Assembly: GCF_003435375.1 (NCBI RefSeq)
Contig: NZ_QWGL01000008.1
Span: 49,849 to 113,848 of the forward strand
DNA length: 64,000 nt
Origin: Clostridium sp. AM34-11AC
GTDB taxonomy: Bacteria; Bacillota; Clostridia; Lachnospirales; Lachnospiraceae
Direction of reading: 5' to 3'
The notes beneath the pieces are model-generated. The model did not search any database. It saw only the letters and a list, made by a program, of their open reading frames with translations, and was not told the DNA's origin. Below, in pieces: positions 8,396 through 18,601 of this stretch (within the stretch, counting starts at the first letter, position 1; each line of letters starts with the position of its first letter). Both the position numbers and the translations under genes were made by a program.

Positions 8396-9982
8396 ATGAT
8401 CGAAATGGATGAAATGAAGGGAAGAGGAAAGCGTGGTCTTTTAAGAGTCGTATTCGGACGAACTATGTTCTTCCTGCTGTTTATCGCGCTGCAGCTGGCG
8501 TTTTTCTTCTGGATCTATGTATGGCTGGATAACAAATATCAGGCCTGGGGATACGGTTCTTTCGCTTTGATCAGTGCGATCCTCACGATCCATATTCTGA
8601 ACGAAAAGCAGAACGCCAGCTTTAAAATGGCGTGGCTGATCCCTGTCCTGTTGTTTCCGGTATTCGGAACCTTGTTCTACGTGTTTGTCCAGCTTCAGAT
8701 GGAGACGAAGATCTTCGCCAAACGGATCGCCGAGGTTCAGAAGAGGACGGACCACTTTCTGGAGCAGGACACGGCTGTCTATGAACGGCTTAGCCGCAGG
8801 AGCCGGAGAAATGCGAATCTCAGCCATTATATGAAGAAAAGCGGCGGCTATCCTACCTGGGACCGCACGAACTTCAAATATTTTCCGCTGGGAGATGAGT
8901 TCTATACGGATGTCCTTCAGGAGCTCCAAAAGGCCAGAAGATATATTTTTGTCGAATATTTCATTATTTCAAAAGGGATCCTGTGGGATTCGATCCTGAA
9001 GATCCTTGAGCAGAAGGCGAAAGAGGGCGTAGAGGTAAGAATCCTCTATGATGGCATGAACTCCTTTTCCAACCTGCCCCACGACTATCCGAAGGAGCTG
9101 GAGGCAAAGGGAATCCGCTGCCGGATCTTCAATCCGATCCGCCCGGCGATCTCTACAAGCCAGAATAACCGTGATCACAGAAAGATCCTTGTGATCGATG
9201 GTCATACCGCCTACACCGGCGGCGTGAACCTCGCGGATGAGTATATCAACCGGAAAGTCCGGTTTGGCCACTGGAAAGACAATGCGATCCGCCTGAAGGG
9301 AGAAGCCGTGAAGAACTTTACGGTGATGTTCCTCCAGATGTGGGATGTCTGCTCAAAAAAGCCGGATTCGGATTTTGATTACAGCCCATATCTTGATACC
9401 GGGGATTATTTCCATTCTCCGGAGCTTGACATGGACGGATTTTCGATCCCGTTTTCTGACAGCCCGATCGACGGGGAAGCGGTGGGACACCAGCTTTATC
9501 TGGATATTATCTATCAGGCAAAGAAATATGTGTACATTATGACCCCTTATCTGGTGCTCGATGATGATATGATCACAGCCCTGACCTATGCGGCAAAGCG
9601 CGGGGTGGACACGGTCATCATCATGCCTCATATTCCCGATAAAAAGTCAGCGTTCATGCTGGCCCATTCTTACTATACGGAGCTGATAGAGGCGGGGGTA
9701 AAGATTTACGAGTACCTGCCGGGGTTTGTCCACTCAAAGACGTTTGTCAGCGATGGGGAGAAAGCTGTGGTTGGATCCGTCAATATGGATTTCAGAAGCC
9801 AGTATCTGAATTTTGAGTGCGGGGTTTATATTTATGAGAATCCGGTGGTAGAGCAGATCAAAAAAGATTTTGATGAGACACTGCCGAAATGCGTGCGGAT
9901 GACAAAAGAGAGCGTAGAGGCGCTTCCGGCACTGCATAAGTTCTGCGGAAAGGCGATGCGGCTGATCGCACCGTTGATGTAG
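8396..9982 (+). CDS. cls: cardiolipin synthase (phospholipase D family)
   Basis: A 528-residue membrane enzyme that condenses two phosphatidylglycerols to cardiolipin and glycerol. Two N-terminal membrane helices (about residues 20-40 and 45-65, continuing into a third hydrophobic stretch near 80-100) are followed by two phospholipase D repeats. The HKD residues are His261, Lys263, Asp268 (HRKILVID) and His446, Lys448, Asp453 (HSKTFVSD). Length and order match Firmicute Cls. The ribosome site before ATG 8396 is weak, and ATGs at 8405 and 8414 are possible. It lies 97 bases after metY with no terminator between, so read-through is likely. A hairpin shared with the convergent psiE-like gene ends it. 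Confidence 0.93.
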   Translation: MIEMDEMKGRGKRGLLRVVFGRTMFFLLFIALQLAFFFWIYVWLDNKYQAWGYGSFALISAILTIHILNEKQNASFKMAWLIPVLLFPVFGTLFYVFVQLQMETKIFAKRIAEVQKRTDHFLEQDTAVYERLSRRSRRNANLSHYMKKSGGYPTWDRTNFKYFPLGDEFYTDVLQELQKARRYIFVEYFIISKGILWDSILKILEQKAKEGVEVRILYDGMNSFSNLPHDYPKELEAKGIRCRIFNPIRPAISTSQNNRDHRKILVIDGHTAYTGGVNLADEYINRKVRFGHWKDNAIRLKGEAVKNFTVMFLQMWDVCSKKPDSDFDYSPYLDTGDYFHSPELDMDGFSIPFSDSPIDGEAVGHQLYLDIIYQAKKYVYIMTPYLVLDDDMITALTYAAKRGVDTVIIMPHIPDKKSAFMLAHSYYTELIEAGVKIYEYLPGFVHSKTFVSDGEKAVVGSVNMDFRSQYLNFECGVYIYENPVVEQIKKDFDETLPKCVRMTKESVEALPALHKFCGKAMRLIAPLM

Positions 9983-10037
9983 GGAGAACGCAGGAGAAAA
10001 ACGGCCTTGCGGGGAAAGAACCGGATGGCATCATACA

Positions 10038-10088
10038 GAAAAAGAAAAGGAAGCGGGCAGAGGAGAATTTCCTCTACTCGCTTCCTTC
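10038..10088. terminator. bidirectional terminator, cls / psiE-like
   Basis: AAGGAAGCG pairs with CGCTTCCTT and inner AGAGGA with TCCTCT. On the minus strand a T-rich tract (TTTTCTTTTTCTG) follows. The plus-side arm overlaps the end of the psiE-like reading frame. Confidence 0.85.
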
Positions 10089-10640
10089 CTTCTCGTTCAG
10101 CGGGTCGGCAGCGGCTGTGTTGATGGATGATTCTGCGCGTTCCCGTAAAGAGGTTGCGCCAATCTCCTTTTTGTAGGCTGCGATCGCGTCCGCGATCCGT
10201 TCTTTGATGTACTGGTCTTTTTCTAATTTTCTTTCCTGCTCATCCGGATTATCCAGAATGGGTACGAAGAGAAACCTGCGGACAGCGAAGAGGATCGCAA
10301 CGGCAACACAGCCGATAAGAGCTTCTTTGATGGCAAGGTGGTCGATGACCATCTGTCTTGCCACGGAGAAGAGAAGGACTTCGACGATGGAGTCGATGTC
10401 ATGGCGGCAGAACATTTTTAAAAGCTCTACGCCAATGACGAGATCGAAGCTTTTCTTCATGAAATCGGAAAGATCGAAGCCATTGTCGAGATACAGGCTG
10501 TACAGGTTGTGGGGAACCGGCACAAAGGCGATCAGGATCGCGACGATCAGGATCAGGGCGCAGACAATCTCCAGATAGGAGGAGACTTTCATAAGGAATA
10601 GCTGCGCTCTCTGGATGCGGGGACTTGTGTAGTGCTTCAT
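10074..10640 (-). CDS. PsiE-like (phosphate-starvation-inducible E) membrane protein
   Basis: A 188-residue protein with four predicted membrane helices, roughly residues 22-42, 63-80, 90-105 and 108-125, then a charged cytoplasmic tail. The core (FDLVIGVELLKMF, then IVEVLLFSVARQMVID) resembles the PsiE family, whose function is unknown beyond phosphate-starvation induction in enterobacteria. The start is supported by GGGAGG upstream on the minus strand and by a consensus promoter. It converges on cls and diverges from the NlpC/P60 gene. No Pho box was recognised, so phosphate control is not claimed. Confidence 0.75.
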   Translation of the reverse strand: MKHYTSPRIQRAQLFLMKVSSYLEIVCALILIVAILIAFVPVPHNLYSLYLDNGFDLSDFMKKSFDLVIGVELLKMFCRHDIDSIVEVLLFSVARQMVIDHLAIKEALIGCVAVAILFAVRRFLFVPILDNPDEQERKLEKDQYIKERIADAIAAYKKEIGATSLRERAESSINTAAADPLNEKEGSE

Positions 10641-10768
10641 GAGCTGGTACCTCCCGGGGTATAGAGAAGTCTTGGTGACTTATGCAGAGGTGGACGGGTT
10701 GCTGCTTTGTCTTGAAACGTGCTGCAGGTGGTGGAAAACTACAGCAATATGGACAAATATTTAAAAAT

Positions 10769-10797
10769 ATTATACAGAAAACCGGCAATATTATCAA
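10769..10797 (-). promoter_or_regulatory. promoter of the psiE-like gene
   Basis: On the minus strand TTGATA (10797-10792), exactly 17 bases and TATAAT (10774-10769) give a near-perfect sigma-A promoter. Confidence 0.8.
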
Positions 10798-10872
10798 TTA
10801 TGAATTGAAATTGTGTTAAATAAAATACAAAATCGCCCCGGATCCGTTCATACTTTTTTAATAGAAAAAATT

Positions 10873-10901
10873 TTGATTTTTTATTACAAATATGTTACAC
10901 T
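10873..10901 (+). promoter_or_regulatory. promoter of the SH3-NlpC/P60 gene
   Basis: TTGATT (10873-10878), a 17-base spacer and TACACT (10896-10901) lie about 55 bases before the start codon in a very AT-rich stretch. Confidence 0.65.
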
Positions 10902-10954
10902 ATTGTTCGTATGTATCGTACAGGAAGACGGAAAACAGTAATGGAGATAAACAC

Positions 10955-12598
10955 ATGAATGATGATAAAGATACAGTAAACTATATGGATTCTATCAACA
11001 AGGCGAGCAGAAAGCGGAGAAGGAAACCGTCTTTCTGGGAACAGTACGGAATCCTTGTGATCGGAGCGGCTGTTCTTGCAGTGATCGTTGTGGCGGTGGT
11101 ATTTGGCGGAAAGGCCGTGAACGCCGTAAAAGGAAAAATGGCGGCGGCGCAGGCTGCATCTGAGTCCGCCTCGGAGAGCGAGAGTGCGGAGGAAGCTTCT
11201 CTTCAGGCAGAGGAGGAGAGCCGTGCAGAGATCGAATCCGAGTCGGCGGAAACGGATGCAAAGATTAAAGAAGTGATCGATTCCTACTCGAATCTTGGTA
11301 TCGCGAAGGTCACAGGCTACTTAAATATCCGGAAAGACCCGAATGAGGCAGCGAATGTGATCGGAACACTTTCCGATGGAAGTGCCTGCGAGATCCTGGA
11401 GACTCTGGAGGGCTGGTATAAGATCAGCTCCGGCGAGGTCGAGGGATATGCCAGCGCGGAATATATCCTGACCGGGGATGAAGCAAAGACCGCGGCGAAA
11501 GACCTTGTAAAGGAACGTGTATATATTACCGCAGACAATTTAAATATCCGTGAGACACCTTCTATGGACGGAAACATCGTTGGAAAGTGCCTTCAGGGCG
11601 AGCTTCATGAACTTCTTGGGGAGACGGATGGATGGTATCAGATCTCCGGCGGTTATATCTCTGCGGATTACGCGGAAAAACGGTTCTGTATGAACGAGGC
11701 AAACAAGCTGGATATGAAGGCGATGGTCTTAAATTTCTATGACCGCCCGGGCGTATCCAATGTTTCCAATTATTTAAATATCCGTGCGGGCGCCGGTGAG
11801 AGCGAAAAGATCATCGGAAAGCTCCCGAGCTATGCCGGATGTGAGATCTTAGAGGACGCCAACGGCTGGTATAAGATCAGTTCCGGTGGAATTACCGGAT
11901 ATGTAAAGAGTGAATATATCCTGACCGGTGACGCAGCGAAGGAAGCAGCCATGAGCCATGCGGAGCTTATGGCGATCGTCCATGCGGACCGCTTAAACGC
12001 GAGAACAGAGCCGTCCACCGACGCGAAAATCTGGACCCAGATCTCCGAGAATGAGCGGTATCATGTCGCGGAGCAGCTTGACGGATGGGTAAAGATCGAA
12101 TTTGATGAGGGCGGAGAAGGCGATGGAAATGATGAGATTTCTTCCGCGTATGTTTCTTCAGAATTTGTGGAAGTACGATATGCCCTGTCTGAGGCGATCA
12201 AATTCTCACCGACGGAAGAAAGTGCTTCCTTAAGAAGCCGGATCGTAAACTACGCGATGAAGTTCCTGGGCAATCCATATGTCTGGGGTGGTACGAGCCT
12301 TACAAGAGGCGCTGACTGTTCCGGATTTACCATGTCGGTTATGAAAAACTTCGGGATTTCTCTTCCGCATTACTCCGGTTCCCAGGCGAACAGCGGAAAA
12401 CGGATCAAGTCGAGCCAGATGAAGCCGGGCGACCTGATCTTCTACGGAAGCAGCCGCGGAAGGATCAACCATGTTGCCATGTACATCGGCAATGGACAGA
12501 TCATCCACGCAGCGAGCCGAAGAAGCGGAATCAAGATCTCTACCTGGAACTACAGAACTCCGGTGTGCATCGTGGATGTAATTGGAAACAGGTCCTGA
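10955..12598 (+). CDS. membrane-anchored SH3-repeat NlpC/P60 peptidoglycan hydrolase
   Basis: A 547-residue cell-wall endopeptidase. A cationic start (KASRKRRRKPSFWEQYG) leads into one membrane helix at about residues 30-50, then an Ala/Ser/Glu-rich linker. Four SH3-like repeats follow, each with an LNIR or LNAR core and a W-x-K/Q-I strand, which would bind peptidoglycan outside the cell. The NlpC/P60 domain ends the protein, with catalytic Cys455 (ADCSGF), His506 (INHVAMYIG) and a third polar residue near His518. It probably cleaves the D-Glu-diaminopimelate stem bond, which agrees with the DNPR motif of MurE in this window. The start follows GGAG with its own promoter. A terminator hairpin follows. 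Confidence 0.92.
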   Translation: MNDDKDTVNYMDSINKASRKRRRKPSFWEQYGILVIGAAVLAVIVVAVVFGGKAVNAVKGKMAAAQAASESASESESAEEASLQAEEESRAEIESESAETDAKIKEVIDSYSNLGIAKVTGYLNIRKDPNEAANVIGTLSDGSACEILETLEGWYKISSGEVEGYASAEYILTGDEAKTAAKDLVKERVYITADNLNIRETPSMDGNIVGKCLQGELHELLGETDGWYQISGGYISADYAEKRFCMNEANKLDMKAMVLNFYDRPGVSNVSNYLNIRAGAGESEKIIGKLPSYAGCEILEDANGWYKISSGGITGYVKSEYILTGDAAKEAAMSHAELMAIVHADRLNARTEPSTDAKIWTQISENERYHVAEQLDGWVKIEFDEGGEGDGNDEISSAYVSSEFVEVRYALSEAIKFSPTEESASLRSRIVNYAMKFLGNPYVWGGTSLTRGADCSGFTMSVMKNFGISLPHYSGSQANSGKRIKSSQMKPGDLIFYGSSRGRINHVAMYIGNGQIIHAASRRSGIKISTWNYRTPVCIVDVIGNRS

Positions 12599-12629
12599 TC
12601 GGGTAAATTGTGATAAAAATGGATATGAG

Positions 12630-12683
12630 AACTCCTTTCTGGACATACTGGGTGTACCTGGCATGTCAGAAAGGAGTTTTTTT
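12630..12683 (+). terminator. terminator hairpin whose 3' arm contains the next gene's ribosome site
   Basis: Left arm 12630-12646 (AACTCCTTTCTGGACAT) pairs with right arm 12663-12678 (ATGTCAGAAAGGAGTT) with one bulged base, and T7 follows (12677-12683). The AAGGAG at 12671-12676 is the only ribosome site for ATG 12687, so the stem would both end the NlpC/P60 transcript and mask initiation of the ClpP-like gene. Confidence 0.85.
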
Positions 12684-12686
12684 GTT

Positions 12687-13361
12687 ATGAATGAAAAGGA
12701 ACAGAAGGAGACAAAGGCGGAGGAGGAGCGGATCCGGGAGAACGGACAGGTGACGCTGGAAGAGAATGGTAAGAGGATCCATCTCTTATCTATCATCGGG
12801 GAGATCGAAGGGCATGACAATCTATCCGGGAGTACGAAGACTACAAAGTATGAACATATTCTGCCGGAACTTGCGAAGGTGGAGAGCGATGAGAAGATCG
12901 GAGGGGTCCTGATCCTTGTGAATACCATCGGCGGGGATGTGAGCTGCGGGCTTGCACTGGCGGAGATGATCGCATCCCTCAGCAAGCCGACGGTTTCCTT
13001 AGTCATCGGGGACAGCCACTCCATCGGTGTGCCGTTGGCGGTGGCGTCAGATTATTCCTTCATCGTACCCACCGGGACCATGCTGGTTCATCCGGTACGG
13101 ATGAGCGGGGTGGTGATCGGGACGGCACAGACCTACGAATATTTTGAAATGATCGAGGAACGGATCATAAGCTTTGTATCAGAGCACAGCAGGATCGATC
13201 GGGAAAAAATGAAACGGCTCATGCACAATACGAAGATGCTGACGAAGGATCTCGGGACGGTTCTGGTCGGAAAAGAGGCGGTGGAGTGCGGACTGATCGA
13301 CGGAGAAGGCGGAATCAGGGACGCCATCGAAAAGCTGAATGTGCTGATAAAAAACGACTGA
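12687..13361 (+). CDS. ClpP-fold serine protease, TepA-like
   Basis: A 224-residue protease of the ClpP/crotonase fold, close to the Bacillus 'translocation-enhancing protein' TepA. After a charged N-terminal 30 residues come IGEIEGHDN, the NTIGGDVSCGLALAEMI helix (oxyanion region) and GDSHSIGVPLAVASD, where the nucleophilic Ser of ClpP-type enzymes lies. MLVHP then aligns with the ClpP histidine loop. Start 12687 follows AAGGAG by ten bases. That ribosome site is buried in the preceding terminator hairpin, so expression is probably conditional. In sporulating relatives TepA is reported to affect secretion or spore proteins; here the role is open. Confidence 0.85.
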   Translation: MNEKEQKETKAEEERIRENGQVTLEENGKRIHLLSIIGEIEGHDNLSGSTKTTKYEHILPELAKVESDEKIGGVLILVNTIGGDVSCGLALAEMIASLSKPTVSLVIGDSHSIGVPLAVASDYSFIVPTGTMLVHPVRMSGVVIGTAQTYEYFEMIEERIISFVSEHSRIDREKMKRLMHNTKMLTKDLGTVLVGKEAVECGLIDGEGGIRDAIEKLNVLIKND

Positions 13362-13394
13362 CCGAAAATATGTTCGATTTATAATTTCTTACGG

Positions 13395-13423
13395 TTGCAT
13401 TTTGGCATTTTTTTTTGTATACT
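13395..13423 (+). promoter_or_regulatory. promoter of the ftsK/spoIIIE gene
   Basis: TTGCAT (13395-13400), a 17-base T-rich spacer and TATACT (13418-13423) lie 45 bases before the TTG start codon. Confidence 0.78.
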
Positions 13424-13468
13424 ATATTTTGGGGTACTTGCCCCGTAAAGTTAAAGGGGGAAAAGCAC

Positions 13469-16400
13469 TTGGCTGGAACCAGAAAACAAAAAGAAACGAC
13501 AAAACAATCACAGGCGTCTGCGAGAACAAAAACCACATCAAAGACAACGCAGAAATCTGCACAGACGCCTAAGAATAAGACAACAAGGACAGGGGCGAGA
13601 GCTTCCGAAAAGAGAAGAGAAACGAAACCGCAGTATGAGGAAGATACCGGATTCTTACAGTCTGAGGCAGTGATCCTCGGCACCTTCGCGGTATGTGTGC
13701 TGTTATTCTTGAGCAACTTCCATATCTGCGGATTCCTCGGTGACTTTTTCAGCCGGATCATGCTGGGCGTGTTCGGCTGTATCGGTTATCTGGCTCCGTT
13801 ATTGTTGTTCACAGAACTGTTATTCTACGCTTCGAATAAGGGAAATATCCGGGCAGTCTACAAGATGATCGCGGTGGAAGTCCTTCTGATCGTGCTCTGT
13901 GGTCTTGCGCAGCTTGTGTTCGGCGGCGGATACCGGGAAGGTCAGACGATCCTCGACATCTATAAGTCCGCCGGAGTAAGTGGACTTGGCGGCGGCGTGA
14001 TCGGCGGTGTCCTTGTTATGGTTCTCCACACAGCGGTGGGAACCATCGGGGCCTATGTGGTCCTTCTCGTATTTATGATCATCTCACTGGTGTGCATCAC
14101 GGAAAAATCCTTCGTGTCCGCTGTTAAGAGCGGAAGTGGAAAGGCATATCGGTATGCAAAGGAAGACTACAGCAGAAGAAAAGAGCTCCACGAGGAACGT
14201 CAGGAGGAAAAACGCAGACTCCGGGAAGAGCAGCGCGTTCAGGGCGTGGATCTTGCTGCGACCGATCTCTCGAGAACTCCGGATTTCGGTGGAATTGCCG
14301 GTGGCTATATGGGCGTTGTGGATGCTGAGGCTGTGTCCGAGGCAGATGAGACGAAACAGGAAATAGATGTTTCCGATACATATAAAGAAGAAACGGCGGA
14401 TCCGAAGGCGGAGACAGGAAGTATGCAGCCGGATCCTGCAGATATCTTTAAAGGAAAGATCACGATGGGAGGCAGGCCGGTAGAAAATCCGGAGTCTTCC
14501 AGTGAGGATCAGAGTAAGGAAGGCCGGTCCGGAGAAGACGCGATGAAGGATGTGGAACGCGTTCCGTTTGAGGAAGATGCTGTCCCGGCCGGAATCCATG
14601 AGGATGAGGACGTGTTTATCAGTCATGGGGAGAGTGCCTTTGATGATGAGGATATGTTCCCGGACGAAAAGAAAAGGGAGACAAAGGCCTGGGAGAAAAA
14701 ACCGAAGGTGTCCGTCTTATCCAATATCCCGGATATCCCGTTAGATGAGCCCGCGGCGGACGATGACGAGATCTTTGAGTCCATGAGAAGGGACACGGAG
14801 AGAAGAGCGGACGGACTCCGTGCAGAGAATGCCAAACCAGACAAAATTGCAGAGCCAGACGAAACTGCAGAGACTTCGAAGACGGCAGAGGAGGAAAAAA
14901 CCGAGTTCCCGGAGACGGAAGAAAATGAAAAGACGGCCGGAATTCCTGTATCCGGAGAAGGATCCATGAGCGATCTTTCAGATGACGAATTTCTCGACAC
15001 AGAACCTTATGTGGAAAATGAGGACTACTGGATTCAGGCAGCAGAGCCGGGAAGCCGCGCGTATGCGGTGACACACGGCAGCAACGTGAAATCCCCTGAA
15101 CCTCCTGCCGCTAAGGAACCGTCCGAAGAACACCAACACCGTCAGGTCGTGACCGCGTCCGGAAAAGTCATTGAAACAGATACAGAAGAGATTATAAAGA
15201 AAAAGGCGGAAATAAGAAAGCGGGAAGCAGCCGAGAGGGAAGAGGCAGGAAACGAGGTATTAAAGGAGATCCGGCAGACGGAAGAAAAACCGAAGAAACC
15301 TTATATGATCCCGCCGCTTGACCTCTTAAAGAAAGGCGCTCCCGTGACGGGGCAGTCGGAACAGGAATTTAAGGATACGGCGATCAAGCTCCAGCAGACA
15401 TTAAGAAACTTTGGTGTCGGAGTCACTGTTACGAATATCAGCTGTGGGCCGACCGTTACCCGGTACGAACTTCACCCGGAGCAGGGGGTAAAAGTGAGCC
15501 GGATCCTGTCGCTGGCGGACGATATCAAGTTAAACCTTGCGGCGGCAGATATCCGTATCGAGGCGCCGATCCCCGGAAAAGCAGCTGTGGGAATCGAGGT
15601 GCCGAACAAGGTCAACAGCATGGTCTATCTGCGTGACCTTTTAGAGAGCCCGGAATTTAAAAATCATAAATCGACACTGGCTTTTGCGGTGGGTAAGGAC
15701 ATCGGCGGACAGGTAGTCATTGCAGACCTCGCAAAGATGCCGCACCTTCTGATCGCCGGGCAGACTGGTTCCGGTAAATCAGTAGGGATCAACACGATGA
15801 TCATGAGCCTGATCTACCGCTCATCCCCGGATGATGTGAAGCTCATTATGATCGATCCGAAGGTGGTTGAACTTTCCGTCTATAACGGAATCCCACATCT
15901 GCTGATCCCGGTAGTCACCGACCCGAAGAAGGCGGCCGGTGCCCTCAACTGGGCAGTTGCAGAGATGATGGAACGATACAATAAGTTCGCTTCCTCGAAT
16001 GTCCGCGACCTGAAAGGGTATAACGCGAAGGTGCAGACTCTGGCGGAGAGCGGGGATATCCCTGCGGACCAGATTCCGAAGAAACTGCCGCAGCTCGTGA
16101 TCATTATCGACGAGCTGGCGGATCTCATGATGGTTGCCTCAAACGAGGTGGAGGACGCGATCTGCCGTCTGGCACAGCTTGCCCGGGCAGCGGGAATTCA
16201 TCTTGTTATCGCGACCCAGCGTCCGTCCGTCAATGTCATCACAGGTGTGATCAAAGCGAACGTGCCGTCACGGATCGCGTTCTCTGTTGCGTCCGGCGTG
16301 GATTCGAGAACGATCCTCGACATGAACGGCGCAGAGAAACTGTTAGGAAACGGCGATATGCTGTTTTACCCGTCCGGTTATCCGAAGCCGCTCCGTGTGC

Positions 16401-16765
16401 AGGGCGCTTTTGTATCGGACGGCGAGGTGTCAAATGTAACCGAGTTCTTAAAAGAACAGAACGAGGATACAGGATATAACACGGAAATCGAGAAAAAACT
16501 GACCCAGTCCTCCTTAGCCGGAGGAGCGGGCGGACAGAATGAGCGGGACGCATTGTTTACCGATGCGGGCAAGTTCATTATCGAGAAGGATAAAGCGTCG
16601 ATCGGCATGCTTCAGAGAATGTTCAAGATCGGCTTTAACCGTGCTGCCCGGATCATGGATCAGCTTGCCGAGGCCGGTGTTGTAGGGGAAGAGGAAGGAA
16701 CGAAGCCAAGGAAGATCCTGATGTCCATGGAAGAGTTCGAAGAATTCCTGGAAGCGGGGTACTAA
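13469..16765 (+). CDS. ftsK: FtsK/SpoIIIE DNA translocase
   Basis: A 1098-residue septal DNA pump that clears chromosomes from the division or sporulation septum. The N terminus is Lys/Thr-rich, then four membrane helices span about residues 65-220. A long acidic, low-complexity linker (about 230-620) follows, then the RecA-like motor: Walker A GQTGSGKS with Lys770, Walker [13 protein letters not shown], and [12 protein letters not shown]. The C-terminal gamma winged helix ([22 protein letters not shown]) reads polar DNA motifs. TTG 13469 is preferred because AAAGGGGG lies eight bases upstream; an ATG at 13415 lies within the promoter. The linker is longer than in Bacillus SpoIIIE (about 790 residues in total). 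One copy is seen here, so FtsK versus SpoIIIE is not decidable. Confidence 0.95.
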   Translation: MAGTRKQKETTKQSQASARTKTTSKTTQKSAQTPKNKTTRTGARASEKRRETKPQYEEDTGFLQSEAVILGTFAVCVLLFLSNFHICGFLGDFFSRIMLGVFGCIGYLAPLLLFTELLFYASNKGNIRAVYKMIAVEVLLIVLCGLAQLVFGGGYREGQTILDIYKSAGVSGLGGGVIGGVLVMVLHTAVGTIGAYVVLLVFMIISLVCITEKSFVSAVKSGSGKAYRYAKEDYSRRKELHEERQEEKRRLREEQRVQGVDLAATDLSRTPDFGGIAGGYMGVVDAEAVSEADETKQEIDVSDTYKEETADPKAETGSMQPDPADIFKGKITMGGRPVENPESSSEDQSKEGRSGEDAMKDVERVPFEEDAVPAGIHEDEDVFISHGESAFDDEDMFPDEKKRETKAWEKKPKVSVLSNIPDIPLDEPAADDDEIFESMRRDTERRADGLRAENAKPDKIAEPDETAETSKTAEEEKTEFPETEENEKTAGIPVSGEGSMSDLSDDEFLDTEPYVENEDYWIQAAEPGSRAYAVTHGSNVKSPEPPAAKEPSEEHQHRQVVTASGKVIETDTEEIIKKKAEIRKREAAEREEAGNEVLKEIRQTEEKPKKPYMIPPLDLLKKGAPVTGQSEQEFKDTAIKLQQTLRNFGVGVTVTNISCGPTVTRYELHPEQGVKVSRILSLADDIKLNLAAADIRIEAPIPGKAAVGIEVPNKVNSMVYLRDLLESPEFKNHKSTLAFAVGKDIGGQVVIADLAKMPHLLIAGQTGSGKSVGINTMIMSLIYRSSPDDVKLIMIDPKVVELSVYNGIPHLLIPVVTDPKKAAGALNWAVAEMMERYNKFASSNVRDLKGYNAKVQTLAESGDIPADQIPKKLPQLVIIIDELADLMMVASNEVEDAICRLAQLARAAGIHLVIATQRPSVNVITGVIKANVPSRIAFSVASGVDSRTILDMNGAEKLLGNGDMLFYPSGYPKPLRVQGAFVSDGEVSNVTEFLKEQNEDTGYNTEIEKKLTQSSLAGGAGGQNERDALFTDAGKFIIEKDKASIGMLQRMFKIGFNRAARIMDQLAEAGVVGEEEGTKPRKILMSMEEFEEFLEAGY

Positions 16766-16799
16766 AGCCTGCGGCTGTTGAAATTGAAATGGCTGCCGG

Positions 16800-16814
16800 C
16801 TGCGGAATCCGCAG
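16800..16814. repeat. perfect palindrome upstream of fhs
   Basis: CTGCGGA-A-TCCGCAG has two 7-bp arms around one base, in the 92-base gap before fhs. It could be a regulator site or a small mRNA stem; no family is assigned. Confidence 0.45.
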
Positions 16815-16857
16815 ATCCACAGAAATGATATGCTACTACAAAAGGAGGATACCGATT

Positions 16858-18528
16858 ATGAAGACCGATATCGAGATTGCACAGGAGACGAAGATGCTCC
16901 CGATTACCACCGTTGCGTCCCAATATGGAATTACTGAGGACGATTTGGAACTTTACGGAAAGTACAAGGCAAAGATCTCCAATGAGCTCTGGCAGGAGAT
17001 CAAGGACAGACCGGATGGAAAACTCGTTCTGGTGACAGCGATCAACCCGACTCCGGCAGGAGAGGGAAAGACCACAACCAGTATCGGACTTGCACAGGCG
17101 ATGACAAAGTGCGGAAAGAAAGCAATGCTTGCTCTCCGTGAGCCATCCCTCGGACCGTGCTTTGGAATCAAGGGCGGAGCAGCCGGCGGCGGATATGCGC
17201 AGGTCGTTCCGATGGAGGACTTAAACCTTCATTTTACCGGTGATTTCCATGCGATCACGACAGCGAACAACCTGTTGGCAGCACTTCTTGACAACCATAT
17301 TCAGCAGGGAAATACTCTTGGAATCGACCCGAGACAGATCCTCTGGAAGAGATGTCTTGACATGAACGACCGTGTGCTGAGAAACATTGTAGTGGGACTC
17401 GGCGCAAAGGCAGACGGTTTCGTCCGCGAAGACCATTTTGTGATCACGGTTGCCTCCGAGATCATGGCGATCCTCTGTCTGGCAACGGATATGAAGGACT
17501 TGAAGGAGCGCCTCGGAAGGATCATTGTAGCGTATAATTTTGCGGGTGAGCCGGTGACAGCGAAGGATCTCAACGCGGTCGGCTCCATGGCAGCTCTCTT
17601 AAAGGATGCCATCAAACCGAATCTGGTACAGACCTTAGAGCACACGGGAGCTCTTGTACATGGCGGACCGTTTGCGAATATCGCCCACGGCTGCAACAGC
17701 GTTATGGCGACAAGAACCGCATTAAAGCTTGCGGATGTGGCGATCACAGAGGCAGGATTCGGCGCAGATCTCGGCGCAGAGAAATTCTTTGATATTAAGT
17801 GCCGCAAGGCGGGGATCCATCCGGATGCCGTTGTTCTCGTGGCTACTGTCCGCGCGTTAAAGTACAACGGCGGTGTTCCGAAGGACCAGCTCTCCGAGGA
17901 GAATCTTGAGGCATTGAAGAAAGGTATCGTAAACCTTGAGAAACACATCGAGAACATCCAGAAATACCATGTGCCGGTTGTCGTTACTTTAAACTCTTTC
18001 CTCACGGACACAGAGGCAGAGTATGAATTTATCCGGAACTTCTGCGAGGAGAGAGGCTGTGAGTTTGCGCTGTCCGAGGTATGGGCAAAAGGCGGAGACG
18101 GCGGAATTGAACTCGCAGAGAAGGTAATAAACACCCTGGAGAAAAAGACGAGTGATTTCGCTCCGTTATATCCGGATGAGATGGGAATCTCCGATAAGAT
18201 CGAGACCATTGCGAAGGAGATCTACGGCGCGGGCAGCGTAAGCTACTCACCGGCGGCAAAAAAGGCGATCGCGAAGATCACAGAGATGGGCTTTGGCGAT
18301 CTTCCGGTCTGCATGGCGAAGACCCAGTATTCCTTATCCGATGACCAGAAGAAGCTTGGCCGTCCGGAAGGATTTGACCTGACTGTGCGCGATGCGTATG
18401 TGTGCGCGGGCGCAGGCTTTGTGGTTGCGCTTACCGGTTCCATCATGACTATGCCGGGACTTCCGAAGAAACCGGCAGCGGACAATATTGACGTGGACGA
18501 GAACGGAAAGATCACAGGATTATTCTAA
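16858..18528 (+). CDS. fhs: formate-tetrahydrofolate ligase
   Basis: A 556-residue cytoplasmic enzyme that joins formate to tetrahydrofolate with ATP to give 10-formyl-THF, for purines, initiator tRNA and the methyl branch of acetogenesis. The P-loop-like [18 protein letters not shown] lies near residue 62, followed by [39 protein letters not shown] and, late, [18 protein letters not shown], all Fhs signatures. Length is normal. The start follows AAAGGAGG by nine bases. The product is the donor for Fmt, also encoded in this window. No folate riboswitch is visible upstream. Confidence 0.97.
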   Translation: MKTDIEIAQETKMLPITTVASQYGITEDDLELYGKYKAKISNELWQEIKDRPDGKLVLVTAINPTPAGEGKTTTSIGLAQAMTKCGKKAMLALREPSLGPCFGIKGGAAGGGYAQVVPMEDLNLHFTGDFHAITTANNLLAALLDNHIQQGNTLGIDPRQILWKRCLDMNDRVLRNIVVGLGAKADGFVREDHFVITVASEIMAILCLATDMKDLKERLGRIIVAYNFAGEPVTAKDLNAVGSMAALLKDAIKPNLVQTLEHTGALVHGGPFANIAHGCNSVMATRTALKLADVAITEAGFGADLGAEKFFDIKCRKAGIHPDAVVLVATVRALKYNGGVPKDQLSEENLEALKKGIVNLEKHIENIQKYHVPVVVTLNSFLTDTEAEYEFIRNFCEERGCEFALSEVWAKGGDGGIELAEKVINTLEKKTSDFAPLYPDEMGISDKIETIAKEIYGAGSVSYSPAAKKAIAKITEMGFGDLPVCMAKTQYSLSDDQKKLGRPEGFDLTVRDAYVCAGAGFVVALTGSIMTMPGLPKKPAADNIDVDENGKITGLF

Positions 18529-18542
18529 AAAAGAAGTAAGAA

Positions 18543-18582
18543 AACTCACAGGCGGGCGCATATGTTCCCGCCTGTGTGGGTT
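18543..18582 (+). terminator. hairpin after fhs
   Basis: CACAGGCGGG and CCCGCCTGTG form a 10-bp stem with a 10-base loop, 18 bases after the stop. The following bases (TGGGTT) are T-poor, so termination may be weak and murE may be partly co-transcribed. Confidence 0.6.
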
Positions 18583-18601
18583 ATGAGAAAGGATGACGAC
18601 A

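Larger units (their letters stand above)
10641..10954. other. AT-rich divergent promoter region
   Basis: This 314-base gap is far richer in A+T than its surroundings. It carries one promoter for each flanking gene (10769-10797 minus, 10873-10901 plus) and nothing else that I recognise. Confidence 0.7.

Noticed and set aside
17301-18209. Minus-strand open frame opposite fhs (about 302 codons)
   Set aside because: Same reason: Ser/Ala/Phe-rich shadow of a strongly biased gene, no ribosome site, no family resemblance.
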